A stretch of 64,000 nt of DNA from Parafrankia sp. EUN1f (GTDB lineage: Bacteria; Actinomycetota; Actinomycetes; Frankiales; Frankiaceae): the NCBI RefSeq assembly GCF_000177675.1, contig NZ_ADGX01000002.1:1-64000 (forward strand). The letters run 5' to 3'. Shown here one piece after another: positions 36,885 to 46,190 of this stretch. The notes beneath the pieces are model-generated. The model saw only the letters and a list, made by a program, of their open reading frames with translations, had not been told where the DNA came from and did no database searches. The stretch's first letter is position 1. Each line of letters opens with the position of its first letter. A program made the position numbers and the translations under genes.

Positions 36885-37077
36885 ACGTAGCCTCTCTCAT
36901 CGCTGTCGCCGCTGTCGCCGCCGTCCGGCCTCGGTGGGCTGGTGGTGGACGGCTGCTCCGCGGGTGCTGTGCGCAGCCGCGGAGCGATGTCCGTCATGAG
37001 ACGCAGGAGCAGGTCGTCACCGCCGTCACGGACGGCCGGTAGCAGCACCAGGTGGCGGGCGCCGGCTCGGTCGGGGG

Positions 37078-38415
37078 TCAGCTGCTGGGCAGCGGGGCGC
37101 CGCAGGACAGCTTCAGGGCCTCGACGTATTTCTTGTCCTGCAGTTTGACGGTGCTGGCACACGGCGCCGAGATGGTGTGGTTGAGCGGCCACTGCGTCTC
37201 GGCGAGCGCGCCGTCCCGGTGGAAGGTGTAGTCACCACCGTTGATGGTGTTCAACAGGTTGTCGACGGTGAGGTCCTTGCCGGTCTTGGCCGCCGCGTCG
37301 AGGAAGAAGTCGGCAGACCAGTAACCGGCCATCGCGACCAGCCCTATCGCCTGGTCCGGGGCGTACTTGGCGAAGTCGGCCTTGAGCTGCTCCACCGCGG
37401 GCGAGTCGGCCTGTGTCGGTGACCACTGGAGCAGCGTGTACGTGCCCTGGAGTCCTGCGTACCCCTCGAGCCGGGGGTCGTAGCCGACGGCGCTCAGGAC
37501 CGCGCCCTGGTAGCCGGCGGCGGCGAGTGCCTCGGCGATTTTCGCGGTCGGCCCGAAGTCCGTGGTCAGCACGACCAGGTCGGGCGGCGCGCCACCGTCG
37601 GCGCTCATGACGTCGCCGATGATCGGGGTGGCGTCGGCCAGCCCGGCCGCCGGAACCGGGCTCTTGTCGTAGACGATCTCCATCCCGGACTGCTTGAAGG
37701 ACTTGGTGATGCTCGCGAGACCGAGACGTGCGTTGTCCTGGTCGGTCCCGACGGCCGCGACGCTGGCCCCGGTGGCCTTGTCACCGAGAATCGACCGCCC
37801 GACCATGCCCCACGCCGAGCTGGTGCTGTGCCCCGAGCTGGGAACGAGGCAGCCGGTGATACCGAAGCCGATCGCGGTGTCGCAGTACGCCTCCTGGGTG
37901 CCCCAGCCGAAGTACGGCACGCCCTCGTCACAGAAGGTGTCCCGATAGTTGGGCGAACGGACCATCGTCGGAACGGCCGCGAAGACATCCTCGTTGACGA
38001 GTGCCTTGGCCTGGGAGACGTTGCGGGCCGGGTCGCTGCCGTCGTCGAGGGTGCCCACATAGTTGATCTTTCGGCCGTTCACGCCGCCATCGGCGTTGGC
38101 CCGGTCGAACCGGACCTTCGCCCCGGCCTCGGCAGCCGCGAGCGCCACCCCGGCGGGGCTGGTCATGCTCAACAGGCCACCGACCCGGATCTCGGTGTCG
38201 GTCACGCCGCGGGCCTGCGGGCCGCCCGGGTCGGCGCATTTCAGGCTGGCCGGGTCCACGGAAATGCCTGTGTTGTCCCAGCCGGTGGCCGGTCCCGGGT
38301 CGAACATCTTCTGATCGATCGCCGTTGGGGCAGTGGAGTCGTCTCCGCTGCCACACGCGGCGATGCAGAGTAAGAGAACACTGGCAGTGACCAGTCCGGC
38401 CTTGGATCGTCTCAT
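37078..38415 (-). CDS. ABC transporter substrate-binding lipoprotein
   Basis: A 445-residue Peripla_BP_6 protein. The N-terminus is a lipoprotein signal: MRRSK, a hydrophobic core, and lipobox LCIAAC, followed by a GSGDDSTAP linker. The mature part has IRVGGLLSMTSPAGVALAAA, FDRANADGGVNGRKI and PYFGWGTQEAYCD. It should bind an organic solute outside the membrane. No permease or ATP-binding genes are seen in the window, so it is an orphan or its partners lie elsewhere. GGAGGAACCG precedes the ATG at 38415. Confidence 0.9.
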   Translation of the reverse strand: MRRSKAGLVTASVLLLCIAACGSGDDSTAPTAIDQKMFDPGPATGWDNTGISVDPASLKCADPGGPQARGVTDTEIRVGGLLSMTSPAGVALAAAEAGAKVRFDRANADGGVNGRKINYVGTLDDGSDPARNVSQAKALVNEDVFAAVPTMVRSPNYRDTFCDEGVPYFGWGTQEAYCDTAIGFGITGCLVPSSGHSTSSAWGMVGRSILGDKATGASVAAVGTDQDNARLGLASITKSFKQSGMEIVYDKSPVPAAGLADATPIIGDVMSADGGAPPDLVVLTTDFGPTAKIAEALAAAGYQGAVLSAVGYDPRLEGYAGLQGTYTLLQWSPTQADSPAVEQLKADFAKYAPDQAIGLVAMAGYWSADFFLDAAAKTGKDLTVDNLLNTINGGDYTFHRDGALAETQWPLNHTISAPCASTVKLQDKKYVEALKLSCGAPLPSS

Positions 38416-38544
38416 CGGTTCCTCCGTGGGTGTGCAGGTGCGGGAAGCCGGGTGTCAGGTGCCCCTGCCGAGGCGCGGAAAGGGACACAGGGCCGGAGAG
38501 CTACGGGAGCCCCGGGCCTTGGGGGGTGGCGGTCGGTCGGGGTG

Positions 38545-40229
38545 TCAGGGCTGGAAGCGATTCCGGAGGACGGATTTGGCGATCTTCCCCATGTCGGTGC
38601 GCGCGAGCGCTTCGACGATCTCGACCTGTTCCGGGATCTTGTAGCGGGCGAGGCCGGCGTGTTCGCAGTGACGGGCCAGATCGGTGAGGTCGACCGGCGT
38701 GGCCCCGGGAACAAGGGTGATCACCGCACAGCAGCGTTCGCCGGTGCGTGGGTCGGGCAGTCCGATGACGGCGACCTCGCCGACCGCCGGGTGGGTGGCG
38801 ATGACCTCCTCGACCTCGCTCGCCGATATGTTCTCGGCGTTGCGGATCACGATGTCCTTGCGCCGGCCGGAGATCCGGACATGCCCGCCCGGGCCGACGA
38901 TGCCGACATCGCCGGTGCGGAAGAAGCCGTCCGGGTCGAACAGGTCCGCCGGGCGTGACCGCCGCTCGCCGATCGGCCGGTCCCGGCCCGCATCCGGCTC
39001 GGCGGCGGCGAGGTAACCCGCGAACATCTGCGGACCGCGAACCAGCAGTTCGCCCTCGACGCCGGCCGGGCAGTCCCGGCCGTCCGGCCCGACGACGCGC
39101 ACCTCGACGCCGGGCGTCGGGCGGCCCTCGGTGCGGGCCAGGTCGTCGTCGGTGTCGTCCAGGGCGCCGTGGGTGGCGAGCGGGAACTCGGTCATACCCC
39201 AGCTCGACACCAGGCCACGTCCACCGAGCCGGTCGGCGATCTCCCGGTGCAGGCCGGCGGGCTTGGCCGCGCCTCCGCTGACCGCCACCCGCAGCCGCGG
39301 GAACAGCGCTGCGTCACCGCCGTCCGCGCTGTCCGCGTCGCTGCGGTGCTGGTCGGCCTGAGCCGCGAGGTATGCCCGCAGGAACGGTGTCGCCGAACCC
39401 AGGATGGTCGCGCCGTGCGCGGCCATCGTCAGCGGGCTGGTCGCCGGGTCGAAGGTGTCCACCAGCAGCAGCCGTGTGCCGGACGCCAGGGCGGCGGCGA
39501 GCATGACGGTGCCGCCGATGTGCGCGATCGGGAAGGCGATCGGGTAGACGTCGTCCGGGCCGAGGCGCATCGCGGTGACCGAGCCGGCCGCGGCGGCCAT
39601 CACCGAGGCGTCGGTGTGCAGCACGCCCTTCGGCGCTGCCGTGGTCCCGGACGTGTAGTAGATCCAGCGGACCGGCTGCCCCACAGCGGCCGAGAGCCGC
39701 GGGGAAGGGGGAGCGGCGGGAGCGGTCCGACACCCGTCGGCAGGCCGAGCCCACCGGCAGCGGCGGCGGCACGGTGGTCGACCGCGACGATGCGAGCGCT
39801 CTGCGCGGCACCGATCGCCGTGGCCATCGCCTGGTGGTCGAATCCGCGCCATGTCGGCGGGACGGCCAGCAGGGTGGTGCCGACCTGCTCGACGATGTAC
39901 GAGACCTCGCGCTCGCGCAGCGTGGGGACGATCGGGTTCTGGCTGACCCCGAGCCGCGCGCAGGCCACGGCCAGCACCACCGCCTCCAGGGAGGTCGGTA
40001 GCTGCCAGCTCACCACCGAGTCGTTGCCGACCCCCAGGTCCAGCAGCCCGGCGGCGGTCGCCGCCGCCGCGTCGCGCATCCCGGCGGCGGTGAGGGTGCG
40101 GCCGAGGTCGTCGAGCAGCAGCGGTGCGTCCGGCGTCGTGTCGGCACGCCGCTGCACGAGCTGCCAGAGGGTGGTGGCGGCCAGACCGGGCGCGGTGGAA
40201 TCCGGTATCGGTGACGCGGCGCTAGTCAA
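38545..40229 (-). pseudogene. Frameshifted acyl-CoA synthetase (AMP-binding)
   Basis: A ligase of about 560 residues split between two frames. From the TTG at 40229 (GGAGG upstream) the first frame encodes DAPLLLDDLGRTLTAAGM and VVSWQLPTSLEAVVLAVACA to about LPTGVGP. The second frame carries IYYTSGTTAAPKGVLHTDA, SSWGMTEFPLATHG, FFRTGDVGIVG and the C-terminal TDMGKIAKSVLR. The switch lies in C-rich runs near 39700-39735 (G4-AA-G5 on the plus strand). A one-base indel would restore a normal enzyme. It may be a real mutation or a homopolymer error. It is followed by a CoA transferase 22 bases upstream on the same strand. Confidence 0.72.
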
Positions 40230-40251
40230 CGGGGCAGCCTCCGTCCGGTCG

Positions 40252-41466
40252 TCACAGCACGGCTCCGTCGACCTTGAGTTGGACGATGTCGTCCCAGCTG
40301 TAGCCGTGCTCCAGCAGGACCTGGTCGGTGTGCTCGCCGTGGCCGGGGGCCGGCGCGAGGGCCGGAGCGACGCCGTCGAACTGCGCGGGACTGGCTACCA
40401 GCGGGTAGGAGAAGGTGTCCTTCTGGACGGTGGTGACGAAGTTGTTCGCGCGCACCTGCGGGTCGTCCGCCGCCTCCCGGGCGGTCTGCACCAGCGACCA
40501 CGGGGTGGCGATCTTCTCCAGCAGGCTGATCCACTCGGCGAGGTCGCGGGAGGCGAAGATCTCGTCGAGGACGGCGATGCAGGCCGGCGCGTTCTCCGCG
40601 CGGCCCGCGGCGGTCGCGAACCGCGGGTCCGTGAGCAGGTCGGTGCGGTCGACGGTCTCGCAGAAGCGGTCGAAGTGCTTCTCCGTCTGGATGCCGGAGA
40701 GGTAGACGAGCCTTCTGTCCCGCGTGGTGTAGGCGGCGACGAACGGGTTCGGCAGCTCATGGTGGCGGTTGCGGGGGATCGCGTCGACGTCGTAGAGCTG
40801 GCTCGCGACCACCCCGGGCCCGAACATCCACATGCCCGAGGAGAGCAGCGAGACGTCGACGACGGCACCGCGGCCGGTGCGCTCTCGCCGGAAGAGCGCG
40901 GCTGCGATGCCGCCAGCCAGGAAGGCGCCCGAGGCGAGGTCGCCGAGCGCCGGACCGGGCTGCGGGACGAACTCGTCACTCACCTGGCTGGCCGCGTGGG
41001 CCATCCCGGTGCGCGCCCAGAAGTCTGTGTGGTCGAAGCCGCCGGCGTCACGTTCCGGCCCTGCCGGCCCGTGCGCGCTCGCCCGGGCGTAGACGAGGTT
41101 CGGGTTGATCGCGGTGAGGTCCTCGGCGTCCACCCGGAACCGACGGCGTGCGTCCGGTAGCAGGTTGGTGATGAAGACGTCGGCGCCTCGCGCCAGCTCC
41201 GCCACGATCTTCTGGCCCTGTTCCGTGCGCTGGTCCACGCCGATGCAGCGCTTCCCGCGGTTCGTGATCTCCCACATGAACGCGACGCCCACCTCGCGCT
41301 CCGGCAGCCCGGCGATGATGTTGCCGCTCATCGGGTCGCGGACGTCGGGCGGCACGATCTTGATGACGTCGGCACCCCAGTCGGCGAGCACGGCGCCGGC
41401 GGACGGCGCGAACGCGTACATCGACGCCTCGATGACGCGCACACCGGCAAGCAGGTCGTAGGGCAT
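40252..41466 (-). CDS. CaiB/BaiF (family III) CoA transferase
   Basis: A 404-residue family III CoA transferase beginning VRVIEASMYAFAPSAGAVLA, with GADVIKIVPPDVRDPM. It has the RGKRCIGVD segment and the NPFVAAYTTRDRRLVYL domain. The catalytic Asp position of formyl-CoA transferases (SMQD) reads SLLSSGM here, so Ser replaces it. Function may still be CoA transfer by another residue, or it may be inactive. ATG at 41466 has GGAG upstream. It lies between the broken ligase and an amidohydrolase on the same strand. Confidence 0.86.
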   Translation of the reverse strand: MPYDLLAGVRVIEASMYAFAPSAGAVLADWGADVIKIVPPDVRDPMSGNIIAGLPEREVGVAFMWEITNRGKRCIGVDQRTEQGQKIVAELARGADVFITNLLPDARRRFRVDAEDLTAINPNLVYARASAHGPAGPERDAGGFDHTDFWARTGMAHAASQVSDEFVPQPGPALGDLASGAFLAGGIAAALFRRERTGRGAVVDVSLLSSGMWMFGPGVVASQLYDVDAIPRNRHHELPNPFVAAYTTRDRRLVYLSGIQTEKHFDRFCETVDRTDLLTDPRFATAAGRAENAPACIAVLDEIFASRDLAEWISLLEKIATPWSLVQTAREAADDPQVRANNFVTTVQKDTFSYPLVASPAQFDGVAPALAPAPGHGEHTDQVLLEHGYSWDDIVQLKVDGAVL

Positions 41467-41537
41467 GACTCTCCGGTTTCTCGTCGGTCTCTCGTTTACG
41501 GGAACGCCGATCGGCGAAGGCGGGACGAGGAACGAAC

Positions 41538-42692
41538 TCAGGCCTGCAGCAGACCGCGCAGGTTCGTTTCGGCGATCTTCACGGCGTCCGCGTCGGGCAC
41601 GTCCGCGAGTGCCTTCTCCAGGTAGGCGCGGTTGTTCGGCCACAGCCCGTCCCCGTGCGGGAAGTCGCCTTCGAACAGCAGGTTGTCGACCGGGACGTCG
41701 GCGAGGCTGCGCAGCGCGAACTGCTCGTCGACCAGGCAGACGTACATGTGCTCGGCGAACACCTCACGGGGCGACCGGTTGGCCTTGACGCCGGCCTGGC
41801 CGATGGAGATGTCCTGGCTCAGGCGGCCGTCGTGAAACGCCTTCTCCGCCCGCTCGAGAATGTACGGAATCCACCCGGCGCCGCCCTCGGAGAGGATGAC
41901 CTTCAGCCGGGGGAAGCGCTCCAGAATGCCGGCGAACAGCCAGTCGACGCCGGCCATCATCGAGTTCACGCCGTTGAGCGCGACGAGCACCGTCGGCGGG
42001 GCGTCCGCCGAGGTCGTGACAAGCCGGGACGAGCTGCCGATGTGCATGCAGACGGGAATGCCGGCCTCGTTCGCCACCGCCCACAGCGGATCCCAGTGGT
42101 CGGTGTGGACCGAGGGAAGTCCGAGCACGGTCGGGTTCTCCGAGAAGGCGATGGCCCGCGCGCCCTTGGCGAGCACCCGCTTCAGTTCCTCGACGGCCTT
42201 CTCGGCGTCGAACAGCGGGAGGATGACGGCGCCGAACAGCCGCTCGGGGTCGGTCGCGCACCATTCGTCGAGCAGGTAGTCGTTGTAGGTGCGCAGGCAG
42301 GCGAGCCCCAGCTCCAGGTCGGTGACGTTCAGGAAGAAGCGGTGCCCGGCGAACCGCGCGTAGTTCGGGAAGCAGAGCTGGCCCCACGTTCCGTCGACGT
42401 CCATGTCCTTAAGCCGCTCGACCGGGTCGTAGCAGCCGGGACGGATCTCGTCGAAGCGGGCGGTACCGGGCGCCGGCGGGTAGCCGGCCTCGGAGAAGCC
42501 GGGCAGCGCACGGCACGAGCCCATCGGGATGTAGGTGAGCTCGCCCTCGTAGAGCCAGGCCTGCCGGCCGTCGACCTCCACGATCTTCGGGCAGCCGTCG
42601 CGGTACTTCGCCGGGACGCGGTCGACCCACAGGTGGGCCGGTTCGATCAGATGGTCGTCCGCCGACATGATTCGGGTGGTCGTTGGCAACAT
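41538..42692 (-). CDS. Amidohydrolase family protein
   Basis: A 384-residue amidohydrolase of the same subgroup as the gene at 30723. IMSADDHLIEPAHLW supplies the D-x-H site, then VCMHIGSSSRLVTTS, LSEGGAGWIPY and FEGDFPHGDGLWPNN. Probable metal-dependent hydrolase or decarboxylase acting on a carbonyl intermediate. ATG at 42692 has AGGAG upstream. It is 46 bases downstream of a thiolase-like gene, which itself overlaps a DUF35 gene. The three form the second copy of the recurrent module. Confidence 0.9.
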   Translation of the reverse strand: MLPTTTRIMSADDHLIEPAHLWVDRVPAKYRDGCPKIVEVDGRQAWLYEGELTYIPMGSCRALPGFSEAGYPPAPGTARFDEIRPGCYDPVERLKDMDVDGTWGQLCFPNYARFAGHRFFLNVTDLELGLACLRTYNDYLLDEWCATDPERLFGAVILPLFDAEKAVEELKRVLAKGARAIAFSENPTVLGLPSVHTDHWDPLWAVANEAGIPVCMHIGSSSRLVTTSADAPPTVLVALNGVNSMMAGVDWLFAGILERFPRLKVILSEGGAGWIPYILERAEKAFHDGRLSQDISIGQAGVKANRSPREVFAEHMYVCLVDEQFALRSLADVPVDNLLFEGDFPHGDGLWPNNRAYLEKALADVPDADAVKIAETNLRGLLQA

Positions 42693-42738
42693 GTGCACTA
42701 CTCCTGTTCGCGACCGTGCCGCTGGTGGGGACGCACGC

Positions 42739-43914
42739 TCAGTGCGGTGCCCCGACGAGCAGGGACGAGGTGAACGACTCCGCGCCACTGGTGACGACGG
42801 CAAGCTGACGGGCGGTGGGCAGCTGGTGGGCGCCGGCCTCGCCGCGCAGCTGCAGGCAGGCCTCCAGCAGGCCGCCGTAGCCGTGCAGCCGCCCGCCGGA
42901 GAGCTGGCCACCGCCGGTGTTCAGTGGCAGATCGCCGGTGGGGCCGATCCGGTCGCCGCCCTCGATGAAGTCGAGCGCCTCGTAGCGGCCGCAGAACCCG
43001 AGGGCCTCCAGCCAGCGCAGTGCGTAGACCGAGAAGCCGTCGTAGACCTGCGCGAGGTCGACGTCGGCCGGTCTGAGGTCGGTCCGCTCCCACATCATGG
43101 CGGCGGACTCGTCGAAACCGGAGGCGGAGCCCATGGCCTCCAGCCGCAGCGCCCGACCGGGGTCCCCGGCCGCGGCCGCGTTCGAGACCACGAACGCCAC
43201 CGAACCGTCGACCGGGACGTCGCAGTCGTAGACACAGATCGGATCGGAGATCATCCGGGCGCCGAGGTACTGGTCGAGGGTGAGCGGATCGCGGTACACG
43301 GCGGCCTCGTTGCGGGCCGCGTAGGAGCGGGTGACGAGCGCGAGCGCGGCGTACTTCTCCCGGCTGGCGCCGGCCAGCTCGATGCGCCGCTGCATCTCCA
43401 TCGCCGCGTAGCAGGGGTAGCCGATCCCGAACGGCGTCGACCACTGGGTGAGCTCACGGCCGAAGCGCACCGGCTGGCCCTGGGTTCCGCCGCCGCCGAG
43501 CAGCGTCGCCGACCGGCTGCCGTACCCCTCCTGCGCGGTGGACTCCCACACCGTCCGGAAACACAGGACATGGGTCGCGAGCCCCGCGGCGACTGCCAGC
43601 ACGGCGTTGACGATCGAGCCGAGCTGGCCGGCGAGCTCGCCGCCGCCGGTGTGCCAGCGCAGGTTGAGCCCGAGCATCGCCCGGACGTCGTCGACACCGG
43701 CGCCGGTGATGCCGGGCGTCGACCAGAACGCGCCCGGGTAGGTCGAGACCCCGTCGATGTCGTCCGGCGTCAGCCCGGCGTCGGCGATCGCGGCCAGTGC
43801 GGCGTCCGCGGTGAGCACCCACGGGTCCACCCGCAGCCGACGGCCGATCGCCGACCGGCCGACCCCGGTGATCAGTGCCGAGTCCTCAGCCCGCCGGCCC
43901 TCACTCCCGCGCAT
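42739..43914 (-). CDS. Thiolase-like lipid-transfer protein
   Basis: A 391-residue thiolase superfamily protein: ALITGVGRSAIGRRLRVDP, VSTYPGAFWSTPG, VYDGFSVYALRWLEALGFCG and GGQLSGGRLHGYGGLLE. No Cys is seen at the nucleophile helix (GGGELAGQLGSIVNAVL). The C-terminal motif reads GGRLHGYG, with His retained. Its 5' end overlaps the DUF35 gene by 14 bases, a strong sign of a stable two-protein complex. A lyase or retro-aldol role is more likely than thiolysis. The amidohydrolase follows. Confidence 0.84.
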   Translation of the reverse strand: MRGSEGRRAEDSALITGVGRSAIGRRLRVDPWVLTADAALAAIADAGLTPDDIDGVSTYPGAFWSTPGITGAGVDDVRAMLGLNLRWHTGGGELAGQLGSIVNAVLAVAAGLATHVLCFRTVWESTAQEGYGSRSATLLGGGGTQGQPVRFGRELTQWSTPFGIGYPCYAAMEMQRRIELAGASREKYAALALVTRSYAARNEAAVYRDPLTLDQYLGARMISDPICVYDCDVPVDGSVAFVVSNAAAAGDPGRALRLEAMGSASGFDESAAMMWERTDLRPADVDLAQVYDGFSVYALRWLEALGFCGRYEALDFIEGGDRIGPTGDLPLNTGGGQLSGGRLHGYGGLLEACLQLRGEAGAHQLPTARQLAVVTSGAESFTSSLLVGAPH

Positions 43915-44425
43915 CGCCGGCTCCTCGAAGCTCGCTGGCCGGGCTCGCCGGACGGAACAGCGGGATGTATGCGTCGCCGGCCTGGCTGAAACACACCCGC
44001 ACCGGCAGACCGACGTGGATCCGCTCCGGCGGGCAGTCGACCACGTTGGTCAGCAGGCGCAGCCCGGGCTGCTCGACCAGCTCGACGTCCGCGACCAGAT
44101 ATGGCGGTGGCATGGAGGGAACCCACTGGTAGCGGTTCAGCGTCCATGACCACACCGTGCCCCGGCCGGACACCGGGTCGAACCCGACGTCGCGGCCCCG
44201 GCAGGCCGGGCAGACCGGCCGCGGCGGGTGCAGGTAGCGCCCGCAGTCACGGCAGTGCGCGATCCGCAGGACGCCGTCCGCGCCCGAGGTCCAGAACGGT
44301 GCCGTCCGTTCCGTCAGCGGGGGCGCCACCCGGCTGAACCCCTCGACCCACGACTGCCCGGGTTCCACTTCGCCGGCCGCGGTGTGCTCGGCGGCCTCGA
44401 CGTGCTCGGCCTGCCTCGTCGTCAT
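43901..44425 (-). CDS. Zn-ribbon/OB-fold (DUF35) protein
   Basis: A 174-residue DUF35 protein. The helical leader PPLTERTAPFW precedes a zinc ribbon with Cys58, Cys61, Cys72 and Cys75, then the OB fold VWSWTLNRYQWVPSMPPPY. The expected role is acyl-CoA binding partner for the overlapping thiolase-like protein. The ATG at 44425 overlaps the P450 TGA (ATGA), and its own stop lies inside the thiolase gene start. P450, DUF35 and thiolase are thus translationally coupled. Confidence 0.88.
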   Translation of the reverse strand: MTTRQAEHVEAAEHTAAGEVEPGQSWVEGFSRVAPPLTERTAPFWTSGADGVLRIAHCRDCGRYLHPPRPVCPACRGRDVGFDPVSGRGTVWSWTLNRYQWVPSMPPPYLVADVELVEQPGLRLLTNVVDCPPERIHVGLPVRVCFSQAGDAYIPLFRPASPASELRGAGDARE

Positions 44426-45681
44426 CCCCACACCACCGGCACCGCGGTCGGCCCGCGCTCGTACATGCCGATGATCCGCGGCGTCTCGGCGTCCGGGTCG
44501 AGGCGCAGGTTCGGGAGGCGGTCGAGCAGCGCGGAGATCGCGGTGAGGATCTCCGCGCGGGCGACGTGCATCCCGAGGCAGATGTGCGGGCCACCGCCGA
44601 AGCCGAGGTGGGCGCCGGGCGGGCGGCTCGGGTCGAACTCGTCCGGCCGTTCCCAGCGGGCCGGATCGCGGTTCGCCGCACCGAAGCACAGGTGTACGAC
44701 CGATCCGGCCGGGACGTCGACGCCGCCGAGCGTGGTGTCCTTCGTCGCGTAGCGGGAGAACATCGGGTCGGTCGGCGTCCAGCGCAGCGACTCCTCGATC
44801 GCGGCGCGCAGCACCGCCCGGTCCGCCTGGGCGGCGGCGAGCCACTGTGGGTGGGTCAGCAGAGCGAACAGGGTGATGCCCATCTGCTTCCACGTCGTGC
44901 CCGAGCCGGCGGCGAGCAGCAGATGGGAGAAACCCAGGATGTCCACGTCGGAGAGCCGATGGCGCTCGCCGTCCTCCTCGGTGACCTCCGCCTGGACCAG
45001 CACGCTGATCAGGTCGTCCGCCGGCTCCCGGCGGCGCTCGGCGATGATCGGGGCCAGGATGTCGACCAGGGTGTGGGCGTCGCGTCCGTCGGCGGTGGCC
45101 GCCGCGCGGATCCGCAACGCGTCGGACACGCCGATGCCGAAGCTGCCGCAGATCGTGAGCAGCGGGATCGCCGCGCAGAAATCCACGTTGAGATCGGAAC
45201 GGCCGAGCGGCTCGATCGTGTCGATCAGGGCGTGCACCGTGGACTCGATCCAGCGTTCGCTCCACCAGCCGCCCCGCTTCGGCACGAACGACGGCTGCAC
45301 CAGGGCGCGGTAGCGGCGGTGCCTCACCCCGTCCATGTAGAGCAGCAACGTGTCGGCCATCGCGCGTTCGGGGCCGGGTGCGCTTGGCGCCGACACGAAC
45401 GTCTCGCTGTCGCGCAGCACCGCCTGGCAGGTGGCGTGGTCGAAGACCGAGAAGTGCGCCAGCTCCGGGTAGGGCAGGCCCTGGAAGAACGCCTCGCCGT
45501 GGAATCCGACCAGCGGCCCGACGATGCCGGGATGCACCGGCCCGGTCTCGCGGAGCTGGTGGAACGCCGGGTAGAGGTCCGTCTCGAAGGCCCCGCCGCG
45601 GGCGGCGTAGACGTCGCTACGCAGGTCGAACAGCTCGCGGATGCGCTGCGGGTCCAGGGTGGGAACGTCACTCGCGACCAT
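44422..45681 (-). CDS. Cytochrome P450
   Basis: A 419-residue bacterial P450 monooxygenase. The I-helix oxygen-binding motif is AAGSGTTWKQ, the ExxR pair is EESLRW, and the haem loop is LGFGGGPHICLGMHVA with axial Cys368. It should hydroxylate a hydrophobic substrate. A [3Fe-4S] ferredoxin of the P450-partner type is encoded three genes upstream in the same block (46988-47263). ATG or GTG starts lie near 45681 and the given start yields a typical length. The stop overlaps the DUF35 start. Confidence 0.94.
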   Translation of the reverse strand: MVASDVPTLDPQRIRELFDLRSDVYAARGGAFETDLYPAFHQLRETGPVHPGIVGPLVGFHGEAFFQGLPYPELAHFSVFDHATCQAVLRDSETFVSAPSAPGPERAMADTLLLYMDGVRHRRYRALVQPSFVPKRGGWWSERWIESTVHALIDTIEPLGRSDLNVDFCAAIPLLTICGSFGIGVSDALRIRAAATADGRDAHTLVDILAPIIAERRREPADDLISVLVQAEVTEEDGERHRLSDVDILGFSHLLLAAGSGTTWKQMGITLFALLTHPQWLAAAQADRAVLRAAIEESLRWTPTDPMFSRYATKDTTLGGVDVPAGSVVHLCFGAANRDPARWERPDEFDPSRPPGAHLGFGGGPHICLGMHVARAEILTAISALLDRLPNLRLDPDAETPRIIGMYERGPTAVPVVWG

Positions 45682-45682
45682 G

Positions 45683-46138
45683 TCAGCCTCGCTCGAGAAC
45701 GACGACGGGAATCCTGCGTGTCGTCCGCTTCGTGTACTCGTTGTAGTTGGGCCACCGCTGGGCCATCAGGCTCCACAGGCGCTCGTGTTCCGCGCCCTCG
45801 GCGGTGCGCGCGGTCGCCGTGAACCGGTCCGCCAGCACCTGCACCTCGACCTTGGGCTGGGCGAGGAGGTTGTGGTACCAGCCGGGATGAGCCGGCGCGC
45901 CTCCCTGGGAGGCGATGACGACGAAGCGGTCGCCGTCCTGGGTGTAGATGAGCGGCGTCGCCCGGCGCTGCCCGGTGCGTCGCCCGGTCGTCCAGAGCAC
46001 CAGGCAGGTCACGCCGTTCCAGCTGTGGCCGGCGGCGCCGCCGGTCTCGACATAACGGCGGACGTGTTCCGCGCCGAACAACGCCAGATCGGGCGCCGTG
46101 TAACCGCCGCCGGTCGTCGGTGCGGGATTTTCCGTCAA
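45683..46138 (-). CDS. Deazaflavin (F420)-dependent nitroreductase family protein
   Basis: A 151-residue protein of the split beta-barrel DDN family: VRRYVETGGAAGHSW, TCLVLWTTGRRTGQRRATPL, IASQGGAPAHPGWYHNLLAQ and the PKVEVQVLADRF segment. It is expected to bind F420 and reduce or modify an organic substrate in the cytoplasm. The TTG at 46138 has GAGGAGG upstream. It lies directly upstream of the P450 on the same strand. Confidence 0.88.
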   Translation of the reverse strand: MTENPAPTTGGGYTAPDLALFGAEHVRRYVETGGAAGHSWNGVTCLVLWTTGRRTGQRRATPLIYTQDGDRFVVIASQGGAPAHPGWYHNLLAQPKVEVQVLADRFTATARTAEGAEHERLWSLMAQRWPNYNEYTKRTTRRIPVVVLERG

Positions 46139-46190
46139 GGATCTCGCCTCCTCTCCCTGGGGCCACCGGAACGGGGCCCCGTTCGCGTCC

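Noticed and set aside
39169-41160. 663-residue forward reading opposite the ligase and CoA transferase
   Set aside because: Low-complexity composition and no motifs, while the reverse frames carry conserved enzymes.
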